Source: JAODBJ01 sp963782465
GTDB lineage: Bacteria; Actinomycetota; Acidimicrobiia; IMCC26256; PALSA-610
DNA: 64,000 nucleotides
Direction of reading: 5' to 3'
Assembly: GCA_963782465.1 (NCBI GenBank)
Contig: CAWAJR010000002.1
Span: 565,417 to 629,416, forward strand
Shown: piece by piece, positions 55,836-64,000 of the stretch
How the letters are laid out: the number at the start of each line of letters is the position of its first letter
Position numbering within the stretch: position 1 is the first letter of the stretch
Notes under the pieces: generated by a model
The model's input: only the letters and a program-made list of their open reading frames with translations
What the model was told of the DNA's origin: nothing
Databases searched by the model: none
Position numbers and translations under genes: made by a program

Positions 55836-56300
55836 ATGCCCGAAGGCACGCCGCCGGCAGAGCGAATCGTGCTGGCTCACTTCATCGTCTCGGATGACGT
55901 CGAGCGCTCGGTGCGTTTCTACACCGACGTGCTCGGTGGCAAGGTGGTCTTCTCCGGGGAGCCGACCTATGTCGAACTCTCCAACAGCTGGATCATCATC
56001 AACGTCGGCGGCGGCCCGACCGACGACAAGCCGGCAGTCACCTTGGAGACGCCACGCGACCCCGACCGGGTCAGCAGCTTTCTCAATATTCGGGTCGCCG
56101 ACATCCAGGCCGTGTACGACGAATGGAGTGCCCGCGGTGCGCACTTCCTGACGCCGCCGAAGCAGCACCAGTACGAGATCCGTTGCTACATCCGCGATCC
56201 CGACGGTCACCTGATCGAGGTGGGGCAAAGCACCGACCCGGACGGCGACTGGTCGCCCGCGCACTGGCCATCGAGTACTCCCGGCGTGCAGCCCGGGTAG
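55836..56300 (+). CDS. Glyoxalase/VOC family protein
   Basis: 154 residues with two beta-alpha-beta-beta-beta modules: LAHFIVSDDVERSVRFYTDVLGG, and FLNIRVADIQAVYDEWSARGAHFL with YIRDPDGHLIEVGQ. His and Glu residues at the usual metal positions (H15 region and Glu of LIEVGQ) are present. Ribosome site GGAGGT precedes the ATG at 55836. VOC proteins include extradiol dioxygenases, glyoxalases and antibiotic-binding proteins; the role here is open. It is the first intact gene after the disrupted region. Confidence 0.82.
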   Translation: MPEGTPPAERIVLAHFIVSDDVERSVRFYTDVLGGKVVFSGEPTYVELSNSWIIINVGGGPTDDKPAVTLETPRDPDRVSSFLNIRVADIQAVYDEWSARGAHFLTPPKQHQYEIRCYIRDPDGHLIEVGQSTDPDGDWSPAHWPSSTPGVQPG

Positions 56301-56496
56301 GTCGCGTCCCCGCGCCTTCGAGCGCTGCTACCCGGTCAGCCAGGCGTTGATCCGGTTCGCGAAAGCAGCTTTCCGTTCCCCGCCCAGCGCGAAGCTCGGC
56401 GCGCGTTGCCCCGACGCGTTGTTCAGGCAACCTTGACACGTCAGCGCCGCGCTGGGACCCTGCTCGACCTGGGGAAAAGTGAGCGAGGGGGCGGAT

Positions 56497-58269
56497 ATGA
56501 ACGGTTCGTGGGTCGCGCGATCGCTCGCACTCGCAGCCAGCACCCTGTTGCTCGCCGCCACCGTCGCCGCCCAGGTCGTGCTGGCGCCGCCGGCAGCGGC
56601 GGCCACCGCAAAGGTCTCGATCGGCGACACGGCGGTCGTGGAGGGCAACAGCGGCACGCAAACGGCGACCCTCGCGGTCGAACTGTCGGGACCGGTCGCG
56701 ACGAACACGGTCATCAGCTACCAGACCGTTGACGGGAGCGCCGTCGCGGCGGCCAAGCATGTTCCGGGCGACTACAAGGCCGTCGCGAAGAACCTCACGA
56801 TCAAGGCCGGCAAGACGGCCGGCAAAGTGTCGGTGCCGATCTACGGCGACACAGACGTGGAGGGCGATGAGCAATTCACCGTCGTACTGACCGGGACCAA
56901 TAACGGCGTCGTCATCGCCCGCGGAACGGGCACCGTCACCATTGTCGACGACGAATCGCCGCCGTACTCAGGGTCGACCGTCGCGATCGGCGACTCGACG
57001 GTGCCCGAAGGCAACACCGGCACAGTCAAGGCCAGCCTCGACGTCACGGTGTCGCAACCGCTCGCGTCGAACCTGCACATCACATACCAGACGGTCGATG
57101 GCACTGCCACCGCGTCAGCGAAGCACATACCCGGCGACTACAAGCCGGCCGCGAAGACCCTCACCATCAAAGCGGGCAAGACCAAGGGAACCATCAACAT
57201 CGTCGTCGACAGCGACACCACGCCGGAACCCACCGAGATCTTCACCGTCGAGCTCACCGGTACCGACAACGGCGCGGTGTCGATCGCGCGCAGCCCGGGT
57301 ACCGTCACGATCCTCGACGACGACAACTTCGTCCCCACCGTGCCGTCGCCGCCGCTCGACGTGACCGCGACGCTGTCGCAGCCGTCCGATTGCACAACCC
57401 TCTGCGGTGACATCGACATCTCGTGGTCTCCGCCCGACGACGACGGCGGGTCGGCGATCACCGGCTACCTGCTCGCGGTGAGCAAGAACGGCGGCGCCTA
57501 CGGGGTCGTCGAAGAGCCCACTGGGACCTCGTTCACCGGTTACTCATGTGGCACCCCGGCCCAGGCCTGCCAGTTCGAGGTGTACGCAGTGAACGGTGTC
57601 GGCAACAGCGATGCATCCGACCCGAGCACCGTCGTCACCACCCAAGGCAACCCGTCGCCGCCACTCGACGTCACTGCGACCCTGGCGCAGCCGACCGGGT
57701 GCACGAACGAGTGCGGCCTCGTGAACGTCTCGTGGTCACCCGAGCTCGACGACGGCGGCTCCGCCCTCTACAACTACGCCGTGTACGTCAGCACGAACGG
57801 CAGCGCCTACGGCCATATCGCCACAACAACGGGCACCGGCACGCAGTTCAACTGCGGCCTCACCGACGTCTCGTGCCAGTTCGAGGTCGTCGTCGACACC
57901 TACGTCGGCGAGAGCGACTACTCGGCCCCGAGCAATGCCGTCGTCACCCAGGGCAACCCGTCGCCGCCACTCGACGTCACGGCGACGCTCGCGCAGGGCG
58001 AGGACTGCACGACCGAGTGCGGTCTCGTGAACGTCTCGTGGTCGCCCGAACTCGACGACGGCGGCTCCGCCCTCTACAACTACGCCGTGTACGTCAGCAC
58101 GAACGGCAGCGCCTACGGCGTCATCGCCACAACGACGGGCACCGGCTCGCAGTTCAACTGCGGCGTGCCGAGCGTCTCATGCCAGTTCGAGGTCGTCGTC
58201 GACACCTACGTCGGCGCGAGCGACTACTCGGCCCCGAGCAACGTGGTCGTCACCCAGGACCACTCCTGA
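56497..58269 (+). CDS. Secreted Calx-beta/fibronectin-III protein
   Basis: 590 residues. A signal peptide (RSLALAASTLLLAATVAAQVVLAPPAAAA) is followed by two Calx-beta domains (VSIGDTAVVEGNSGTQTAT to TVTIVDDE; VAIGDSTVPEGNTG to TVTILDDD) and three FN3 domains of about 100 residues starting PSPPLDVTATL. Each FN3 has four cysteines (CTTLCG-type pair and SCGTPAQACQFEV-type pair), so two disulfides each. The last two FN3 units are nearly identical in DNA. ATG 56497 is chosen; GTG 56479 is also in frame. An extracellular matrix or adhesion role is likely. Confidence 0.82.
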   Translation: MNGSWVARSLALAASTLLLAATVAAQVVLAPPAAAATAKVSIGDTAVVEGNSGTQTATLAVELSGPVATNTVISYQTVDGSAVAAAKHVPGDYKAVAKNLTIKAGKTAGKVSVPIYGDTDVEGDEQFTVVLTGTNNGVVIARGTGTVTIVDDESPPYSGSTVAIGDSTVPEGNTGTVKASLDVTVSQPLASNLHITYQTVDGTATASAKHIPGDYKPAAKTLTIKAGKTKGTINIVVDSDTTPEPTEIFTVELTGTDNGAVSIARSPGTVTILDDDNFVPTVPSPPLDVTATLSQPSDCTTLCGDIDISWSPPDDDGGSAITGYLLAVSKNGGAYGVVEEPTGTSFTGYSCGTPAQACQFEVYAVNGVGNSDASDPSTVVTTQGNPSPPLDVTATLAQPTGCTNECGLVNVSWSPELDDGGSALYNYAVYVSTNGSAYGHIATTTGTGTQFNCGLTDVSCQFEVVVDTYVGESDYSAPSNAVVTQGNPSPPLDVTATLAQGEDCTTECGLVNVSWSPELDDGGSALYNYAVYVSTNGSAYGVIATTTGTGSQFNCGVPSVSCQFEVVVDTYVGASDYSAPSNVVVTQDHS

Positions 58270-58472
58270 GCGGCCGGTCGCGACCCACACCGGCACACGA
58301 GTTCGCACCGGAGAACCCGCAAGGCGACCGGACGCGCAGTTGTGGTCCCGTGTGATCGCGTTCTCCCGCGGTTACTTCGCGCTGCGGCCCGGCACCGAAC
58401 CGGCGCGACCTGCTAGCGAACGGGGGAACACCTCGCGTCATGCGGGTCCAGTACGACCATGAGGAGGCACTG

Positions 58473-59753
58473 ATGGCATGGGATTTCTCGACCGATCCGG
58501 AGTTCCAGAAGAAGCTCGACTGGGTCGCGGAGTTCTGCCGGGAGGAGGTCGAGCCGCTCGACTACATCTTCCCGTACGCGGTGCGGTCACCTGATCCGGT
58601 GGTCAAGGCCTATGTCCGCCGGTTGCAGCAGCAGATCAAGGACCAGGGCCTGTGGGCGATCTTCCTCGACGAGGATCTGGGCGGTCCGGGGTTCGGTCAG
58701 CTCAAGCTCGGTCTGCTCAACGAGATCATCGGCCGGTACGCGTCGGCGCCGCAGATGTTCGGTGCCGCGGCCCCGGACACCGGGAACATGGAGATGCTCG
58801 CGGCGTACGGCACCGAGGAGCAGAAGGAGCGGTGGCTCGTGCCGCTCATCAACCAGGAGATGTTCTCTGCGTATTCGATGACCGAGCCGCAGGGCGGGTC
58901 GGACCCGAACCTCTTCAAGACCCACGCGGTGCGTGACGGCGACGAGTGGGTCATCAACGGCGAGAAGTGGTTCACCAGCGCGGGACGCGTGGCCGACATC
59001 CTCTTCGTGATGTGCACGAACGGCATGTTCGTGGTGCCGCGTCAGACGCCGGGCGTGGAGATCATGCCGGAGCCGCGCAATCACAATCACATCATCTACA
59101 CCGATGTGCGCGTCCCGGCCGATCATCTGCTCGGTCCGGAAGACGGCGCCAAAGTGCTCGCGCAGCGCCGGCTCGGCGGTGGTCGTATCCATCACGCGAT
59201 GCGGACCATCGCGCAGTGCAAGCTCGCGTTCGACATGATGTGCGAGCGGGCGCTCAGCCGCGAGTCGCACGGCAAGATCATCGCCGAGCACCAGATGGTG
59301 CAGGAGAAGATCGCCGACTCGTACGCGCAGATCCGCATGCTGCGACTACTCGTGCTCGAGACGGCGTGGAAGATCGACAACACCTCCACCCAGGAGTGCC
59401 GCACCGACATCGCGACGGTGAAGTTCACGATGGCCAAGGTGCTGCGCGAGGTGTCGTACAACGCGTTGCACATCCTCGGGTCGCTCGGCACCACGGACCT
59501 CACGCCGATCCAGGCGATGTACGCGTCGGCGCCCACGATGGGCATCGCCGACGGGGTCGACGAGGTCCACAAGGCGACCGTCGCCCGCAACGTCCTCAAG
59601 GGCTACCGGCCGCACGAGGGTTACTGGCCCACCGAGTACATCCCGGCCAAGCGCGCCGCGGCGTGGGAGAAGATGCAGCCCAAGCTCGACGCCGACCCGG
59701 CACTCGCGCAGTCCGCCGAGAACTACAAGAAGTACTTCGCCAACCGCCGCTGA
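58473..59753 (+). CDS. Acyl-CoA dehydrogenase
   Basis: 426 residues. The middle domain reads AYSMTEPQGGSDPNLFKTHAVRDGDEWVINGEKWFTS (FAD/substrate contact). GRIHHAMRTIAQCKLAFDMMCERA and QMVQEKIADSYAQIRMLRLLVLE form the C-terminal helices. The usual Glu base region is ASAPTMGIADGVDEVHKATVARNVLKGY. The start ATG 58473 follows GAGGAGG; 58440 is an alternative. It oxidises an acyl-CoA with transfer to an electron-transfer flavoprotein. Codon usage and GC look more regular than in the preceding island. Confidence 0.9.
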   Translation: MAWDFSTDPEFQKKLDWVAEFCREEVEPLDYIFPYAVRSPDPVVKAYVRRLQQQIKDQGLWAIFLDEDLGGPGFGQLKLGLLNEIIGRYASAPQMFGAAAPDTGNMEMLAAYGTEEQKERWLVPLINQEMFSAYSMTEPQGGSDPNLFKTHAVRDGDEWVINGEKWFTSAGRVADILFVMCTNGMFVVPRQTPGVEIMPEPRNHNHIIYTDVRVPADHLLGPEDGAKVLAQRRLGGGRIHHAMRTIAQCKLAFDMMCERALSRESHGKIIAEHQMVQEKIADSYAQIRMLRLLVLETAWKIDNTSTQECRTDIATVKFTMAKVLREVSYNALHILGSLGTTDLTPIQAMYASAPTMGIADGVDEVHKATVARNVLKGYRPHEGYWPTEYIPAKRAAAWEKMQPKLDADPALAQSAENYKKYFANRR

Positions 59754-59911
59754 CGCCGGCACGTGTCGTCGCCCCGCAGCATTCGGCCCCGATCGAGAAC
59801 AGCGTCCGTCATGCCCCGGTCGATGCTCCGGACCGCCGGATGGGCAACGAATCACGCGCCGGCTCGACATCGGCAACCGGGCCCGCCGCGATTGACAAGG
59901 AACGCAGGCCA

Positions 59912-60568
59912 ATGTCGCCCACAGCGGGACAGTTCGTCACCGAGACGTTCGAGTACGACGGCGGCCGCCAGGTCACCGTGTACGTGCCGCCGGGCCCGGC
60001 GACGGCGGTCGTGTTCGCCGGTGACGGCGGGTGGCACATCTCGCGGTTGGGCGCTGCCCTTGACGCGTCGACCATGCGATCCACGATGGTCGTCGGCGTC
60101 CATGGGCTGCCCGATGACGACGGGCGGCTCAAGGAGTACGTACCAGGCTTCGACGAGAGCCGGTTCGCAGCGCACGAGCGCTTCTTCGTCGAGGATGTCC
60201 CCCGATGGGTGCGGGCCCGTCTCGGCGTCACGCTGCCTGCCGAGCGCACTGCGGTGTGGGGAGCGTCTCTCGGAGGCGAACTCGCGCTCTCGATGGGGCT
60301 TCGGCACCCCGATGTGTACGGCGCGGTCTTCTCGGCATCGCCAGGCGCGGGTTACAAGCCGCCTGCGGTGATGCCGAGTTCGCTGCCGCGCGTGTACCTC
60401 GTGGGCGGCACCGAGGAGCAATTCTTCCTCGAGAATGCGATGCGGTGGGCAGACGCGCTGCGCAGTGCAGGCGCCGACGTGGTCATGACGGAGCGGGTCG
60501 GCCCGCACGGCGGCGAGTTCTGGGGAGACGAGTTCCCGCTGATGGTCGCCTGGGCGTTTGAACGCTGA
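59912..60568 (+). CDS. Esterase-like alpha/beta hydrolase
   Basis: 218 residues related to the enterochelin-esterase/esterase D group. VYVPPGPATAVVFAGDGGWHISRL begins it, TAVWGASLGGELALSMGLRHPDVYG carries the nucleophile Ser (GASLGG), VYLVGGTEEQFFLEN the acid and GPHGGEFWGDEFP the His. No signal peptide. The start ATG at 59912 lies 158 bp after the acyl-CoA dehydrogenase stop. Substrate unknown. Confidence 0.78.
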   Translation: MSPTAGQFVTETFEYDGGRQVTVYVPPGPATAVVFAGDGGWHISRLGAALDASTMRSTMVVGVHGLPDDDGRLKEYVPGFDESRFAAHERFFVEDVPRWVRARLGVTLPAERTAVWGASLGGELALSMGLRHPDVYGAVFSASPGAGYKPPAVMPSSLPRVYLVGGTEEQFFLENAMRWADALRSAGADVVMTERVGPHGGEFWGDEFPLMVAWAFER

Positions 60569-60613
60569 TCACTTGGGCCTCGTCAGTCGCCATGATCGGG
60601 GCTTCGCTGATGT

Positions 60614-61018
60614 CTACGACGCGCCTTGCGCCGCGGCTGCCTGCATCGCCGCGAGATAGCGACCGACGGCACGGTCTTGCAGGCGACGTGCGATTGCCGG
60701 CGCGAGGCGCGCCACGGGATGCGCTGGACGCGAAACCGCCACGACCTCGAACTGCACCACGCCTGCCGACCGGCGGACGACGAAGGACTCCTCCCCTCGT
60801 TCGGGATGCACGCTCAACGTCCCGTAGGCGAAGCCGAAGGTGTCTGGCTCGTTGACCACCGTAACGATCCTGCACGTCGCGTCGACCCACCCGATTGGTA
60901 GGGGCGCAACGAGGGCGACGTTCGTACCGGCTTCGATGCCCCCGTCGGCAGCGACCATCAGTCCCCGCCCCGGGCGTGCAGTTCTGGCGCGGTGAACGCG
61001 GTGGCCGAGCGAGCGCAT
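60614..61018 (-). pseudogene. DUF1990-family protein, N-terminus missing
   Basis: The readable part (GLMVAADGGIEAGTNVALV, IVTVVNEPDTFGFAYGTLSV, HPERGEESFVVRRSAGVV and PVARLAPAIARRLQDRAVGRYL) is the conserved two-thirds of DUF1990. The expected ~50 N-terminal residues are not visible in any frame upstream. The ATG at 61018 gives 134 residues, that at 60958 114. Probably a truncated or frame-broken gene. Function of the family is unknown. Confidence 0.6.
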
Positions 61019-61077
61019 CGCGGGCGACCTGGCGCGCATACATTGCAGTGGGGAGCGGAGATGGAGGTTCGGACGGT

Positions 61078-61367
61078 ATGGACGAACCGGCTGAGCTCCG
61101 GAACAAGCGACACTGGAGGCTGGCCGTCTGGCCCTGCGCGTGGGGTACCTCGCGCTGGCCCTCACCATCGTGGGCATCATCGTGATGTCGTCGGGATCCA
61201 CGTCATGGGTCCTGGCTGTCGGGGTGATCATCTGGCTCATCGCCGCCGCGGTCACATTGACCGGAGTCATCAGCGCGCGGAGCGAGCTTCCCGAGCCGCG
61301 ACCTGGGTTCTGGCCGATACGGTGGATGCTTGTCGCCCGCCAGCCGCATGGGACCACCTTGGTGTGA
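61078..61367 (+). pseudogene. Small two-helix membrane protein, frameshifted and cut by IS
   Basis: ATG 61078 reads MDEPAELRNKRHWRLAV, then needs a +1 base near 61125 to continue ALRVGYLALALTIVGIIVMSSG, a second helix VLAVGVIIWLIAAAVTLTGV and PRPGFWPIRWML. The loss of one C from GTCCTGG explains the break. The last codons run into the left end of the IS21 element (61338 onwards), so the native C-terminus is replaced. Confidence 0.55.
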
Positions 61368-61438
61368 GTTGCGCCAGCGGCATGGGACCACCTGAGCGCC
61401 AGTGATGGGACCGCCCCAGCGCCAGTGATGGGACCGCC
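61338..61438 (+). repeat. IS21 left terminal repeats (four units)
   Basis: Units at 61338-61358, 61371-61392, 61396-61415 and 61419-61438 share GCCAG-N-ATGGGACC-R-CC. Multiple transposase-binding sites at each end are characteristic of IS21 elements. Confidence 0.85.
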
Positions 61439-61514
61439 TCTCGGGGTCCACCAACGTCGGCACCGCGTCAGGTGCCATCGCCGCGTTCCTGTCAGCGGTC
61501 GGGAAGGCGCGGCG

Positions 61515-63128
61515 ATGGCGTTCCGGGAGGTGCGTGTGTTCGAGGTGCGTGAGGTGCTTCGTCTGTGGATGGCCGGCGAGGGGTTCCGGGCGATCGAGCG
61601 GCTGGGGGGTGTCGACCGCAAGACGGTTCATCGCTACGTGGATGCGGCAGCGACGCTCGGGTTGGTGCGTGACGGTGATACAGCGCAGTTGAGCGACGGG
61701 TTCATGGCGATGGTCGTGGAAGCTGTTCGACCGCATCGCACGAACGGTTACGGGAACGCGTGGCGCGAGCTACAAGCGAACCACGATCAGATCGCAGCGT
61801 GGGTTGGGTCGGACCTGACGGGGGTGAAGATCCACGAGCTGCTCGGCCGGCGTGGTGTGGTCGTGCCGTGCCGGACGGTGCAGCGTTACTTGCTCGAGGT
61901 GTGCGGCCGGACGCGCGGTCGCGGGCCGACGGTGCGCGTCGCGGACGGCGAGCCGGGCGACGAGTGTCAGCTGGACTTCGGCCGTATGGGCCTGTTGTTC
62001 GACCCGGAGTCGGGCCGCAACCGGGTGCTGCACGCGTTGATCTTCACCGCGTGCTGTTCGCGGCACTGCTTCGTGTGGTTGACGTTCCGTCAAACGACCG
62101 AGACGGTGATCGCCGGGTGCGAAGCGGCGTGGCGGTTCTTCGGTGGCGTGTTCCGCACCGTGGTCCCCGACAACATGACCGCGATCGTCGACCACGCCGA
62201 CGCGCTGGCACCGAGGTTGAACCAAGCGTTCGTCGAATACGCCCAGGCACGCGGGTTCGTGATCGACCCGGCACGGGTGCGCAGCCCGCAAGACAAACCG
62301 CGTGTCGAGCGGACGGTGCCGTTCGTGCGCCGGTCGTTCTTCGCCGGCGAAACATTCGTTGACCTCGCCGACGCGCAACGACGCGCGGAGCAGTGGTGCG
62401 CAACGACGGCGGGGATGCGCGTGCACGGCACCACGCAACGGCGACCGATCGAGGCGTTCAACGCTGAGGAGCAGCCGTGCCTGTTGCCGGCGCCGGCCGA
62501 CGCGTACGACGTGCCGATCTATGCGACGGCGAAGGTGCATCGCGATCATCACATCGAGGTCGCCAAGGCGCTCTATTCGGTGCCCGGCAACCTGATCGGC
62601 ACCCGCGTCGAGGTCCGCGCCGACCGGAAGCTGGTGCGGGTCTTCGCTCGCGGGCAGCTGGTGAAGGTCCATCCCCGCCAGGCACCGGGCCACCGATCGA
62701 CCGACCCTGACGACCTGCCGGCGCACAAGAGCGTCTACGCGTTGCGGGACGTGGACCGGCTGCAACGCACGGCCAACGACCACGGTCCTGCGATCGGCGC
62801 GTACGCGGCGGCCCTGTTGGACATCCCGTTGCCGTGGACCAAGATGCGCCAGGTCTACGCGCTGTTGGGCCTCGTCAAGAAGTGGGGCGCAACGCGCGTC
62901 GAGGCTGCGTGCGCGAGCGCGCTCGACCACGAAGCCGTCAACGTCGGGCTGATCGGCCGGATGCTCGAACGCGGCACCGAACACGCGACGGCCCAACCGT
63001 CGTCGCCGGGCACAGTTCTCGCCGCGAGGTTCGCCCGCGACGCCGAACACTTCGCCGTCGGACGCGACCGCAGACCGGAAACGATCGTCGAAGCGGCATT
63101 CGCCGCTGCACTGGGGAACGAGCGATGA
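61515..63128 (+). CDS. istA: IS21-family transposase IstA
   Basis: 537 residues. An N-terminal helix-turn-helix (FEVREVLRLWMAGEGFRAIERL, VDRKTVHRYVDAA) and a second one bind the ends. The integrase core has GDECQLDFGRMG (first Asp), VVPDNMTAIVDHADA (second Asp) and SPQDKPRVERTVPFVRRSF (Glu). A basic beta-barrel region (VPIYATAKVHRDHHIEVAKALYSVPG) follows. The frame is intact. istB follows with an ATGA overlap, as in all IS21 elements. Confidence 0.95.
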   Translation: MAFREVRVFEVREVLRLWMAGEGFRAIERLGGVDRKTVHRYVDAAATLGLVRDGDTAQLSDGFMAMVVEAVRPHRTNGYGNAWRELQANHDQIAAWVGSDLTGVKIHELLGRRGVVVPCRTVQRYLLEVCGRTRGRGPTVRVADGEPGDECQLDFGRMGLLFDPESGRNRVLHALIFTACCSRHCFVWLTFRQTTETVIAGCEAAWRFFGGVFRTVVPDNMTAIVDHADALAPRLNQAFVEYAQARGFVIDPARVRSPQDKPRVERTVPFVRRSFFAGETFVDLADAQRRAEQWCATTAGMRVHGTTQRRPIEAFNAEEQPCLLPAPADAYDVPIYATAKVHRDHHIEVAKALYSVPGNLIGTRVEVRADRKLVRVFARGQLVKVHPRQAPGHRSTDPDDLPAHKSVYALRDVDRLQRTANDHGPAIGAYAAALLDIPLPWTKMRQVYALLGLVKKWGATRVEAACASALDHEAVNVGLIGRMLERGTEHATAQPSSPGTVLAARFARDAEHFAVGRDRRPETIVEAAFAAALGNER

Positions 63129-63940
63129 CCGCACCAAGTGTGACACCCGAACTCAAGGCGCTCCTGCGACGCGTGAAACTCGGCCGTTGCCTCGACACGC
63201 TCCCTGAACGGCTCGCCCTCGCGCACACCGGCGGGCTCGGCCACGCCGAGTTCCTTGAACTCGTCCTCGCCGACGAAGTCACCCGACGCGAGACAACCTC
63301 CGCCGATCGACGTTCCCGCGCCGCCGGTCTCGACCCGACCATGACCCTCGACCGATGGGACGACACCGCCAAGATCGGCTACGACCACCACGTCTGGAAC
63401 GAACTGTGCTCGTTGCGTTTCGTCGAGGCCGGCCACAACGCGGTGATCATGGGCCCCGTCGGTGTCGGCAAGACGTTCCTCGCGACCGCGCTCGGTCACG
63501 CCGCGATCCGCCGGCGGCACAGCGTGCACTTCGAACGCTGCGACCGGCTCTTCAAACGACTGCGCGCCAGCCGCCTCGACAACAGTCACGACGTCGAGAT
63601 GCGCAAACTGCTGCGCGTCGACCTACTGATCGTCGACGACTTCGCGCTACAACCGCTCGACGGGCTCGACACCGCCGACATCTACGAACTGATCGTCGAA
63701 CGGCACCGTGCCGCCGCCACCGTCGTCACGTCGAATCGTGAGCCGATCGAATGGCTCGGGCTCATGGCCGACGCGCTCCTCGCCCAATCCGCCATCGACC
63801 GACTGCAATCCGCCGCCCATGAACTCGTCCTCGACGGCGAGTCCTACCGGCAACGACAAAAGCCGACCATCAACGACAACGAAAACACCGGGCTTGACCG
63901 CTCCCCACCCGCACCGCGATCATCACGACGCCGACGCTGA
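63125..63940 (+). CDS. istB: IS21-family helper ATPase IstB
   Basis: 271 residues, AAA+ ATPase related to DnaC. Walker A is GPVGVGKT at 110-117, Walker B LLIVDDFAL, and sensor I TVVTSNREPIEWL. It assembles on target DNA and activates IstA. It has an intact frame and an Arg/Ser-rich C-terminal tail. Coupled to istA by ATGA at 63125. Confidence 0.95.
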   Translation: MTAPSVTPELKALLRRVKLGRCLDTLPERLALAHTGGLGHAEFLELVLADEVTRRETTSADRRSRAAGLDPTMTLDRWDDTAKIGYDHHVWNELCSLRFVEAGHNAVIMGPVGVGKTFLATALGHAAIRRRHSVHFERCDRLFKRLRASRLDNSHDVEMRKLLRVDLLIVDDFALQPLDGLDTADIYELIVERHRAAATVVTSNREPIEWLGLMADALLAQSAIDRLQSAAHELVLDGESYRQRQKPTINDNENTGLDRSPPAPRSSRRRR

Positions 63941-63953
63941 CACCCCGCGAGAC

Positions 63954-63997
63954 GGTCCCATCACACTGGCGCAGGGGTGGTCCCATCGAGCTGGCGC
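63954..63997 (-). repeat. IS21 right terminal repeats (two units seen)
   Basis: GGTCCCATCACACTGGCGC (63954-63972) and GGTGGTCCCATCGAGCTGGCGC (63976-63997) are inverse copies of the left-end motif. More units may follow outside the window. Confidence 0.8.
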
Positions 63998-64000
63998 ACG

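Larger units (their letters stand above)
61338..64000 (+). mobile_element. IS21-family insertion sequence (right end at window edge)
   Basis: istA and istB lie between clusters of a shared terminal motif (GCGCCAG, 2-4 nt, ATGGGACC A/G CC). Four copies stand on the left (61338, 61371, 61396, 61419) and two in inverse orientation on the right (63954, 63976). Further right-end copies may lie beyond the window, so length and target duplication cannot be given. The element lies in the tail of a small membrane-protein gene. Confidence 0.9.

Overview
The window is 64 kb of very GC-rich DNA. Typical features are GTG/ATG starts, ATGA/GTGA stop-start overlaps and actinobacterial TAnnnT boxes placed 6-10 nt before start codons. 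A PknB-type kinase, WXG100 proteins, an F420-type luciferase-like oxidoreductase and several CoA-dependent catabolic enzymes point to a free-living actinobacterium. Acidimicrobiia is my best guess, and it is inference only. I saw no rRNA, tRNA or CRISPR array.

Region 1 (1-19.7 kb) is catabolic and housekeeping. It holds an amidohydrolase end, malonyl-CoA decarboxylase, an EthD-like protein, and a minus-strand group of sulfatase, AttH-like protein, LLM oxidoreductase and GH3 glycosidase. These are followed by a methyltransferase, an SDR, a TetR regulator, a decayed epimerase, a P-loop kinase with an alpha/beta hydrolase, and an FAD oxidoreductase. A plus-strand run closes the region: enoyl-CoA hydratase, HAD, histidine phosphatase, enoyl-CoA hydratase, and a CBS-citrate synthase fusion.

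Region 2 (19.7-24.5 kb) has an overlapping FkbH-like/acyl carrier protein pair and several small exported proteins.

Region 3 (23.7-34.8 kb) is a minus-strand type VII secretion-like locus. In transcription order it contains an ECF sigma factor, an FHA-FtsK/SpoIIIE ATPase (EssC/EccC-like, carrying a reading-frame break), a 73-residue acidic protein, a WXG100 protein, a transmembrane Ser/Thr kinase, a second WXG-like protein with W-Q-C instead of W-x-G, a 349-residue putative substrate, a YbjN-like protein, an EspG-like protein and a lipoprotein. EccB, EccD, EccE and mycosin homologues are not in the window.

Region 4 (35-45.6 kb) contains a secreted protein, an alpha/beta hydrolase, a TetR regulator divergent from a two-gene ABC exporter with a clear double operator, two amidohydrolase-2 enzymes, a CoA-ester lyase, an AMP-forming acyl-CoA ligase, a DapA-family lyase with a frame break, and a small kinase.

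Region 5 (45.7-58.3 kb) is an island of repeat-rich secreted proteins mixed with broken genes. It includes an IPT/Calx-beta protein and its truncated near-identical second copy, a beta-propeller protein with eight cysteine-bearing C-terminal repeats, a Calx-beta/FN3 protein, and remnants of a glycosyltransferase, an alpha/beta hydrolase, a sugar ABC ATPase and a quinone-type reductase.

Region 6 (58.4-64 kb) has an acyl-CoA dehydrogenase, an esterase-like hydrolase, remnants of two small genes, and an IS21-family element with istA, istB and multiple terminal repeats running to the window edge.

Four copies of a 45-bp near-perfect palindrome sit at gene ends at 2.3, 3.1, 36.4 and 38.9 kb. An unusual number of otherwise intact genes are interrupted by one small indel, so either the sequence contains indel errors or the accessory regions are decaying.
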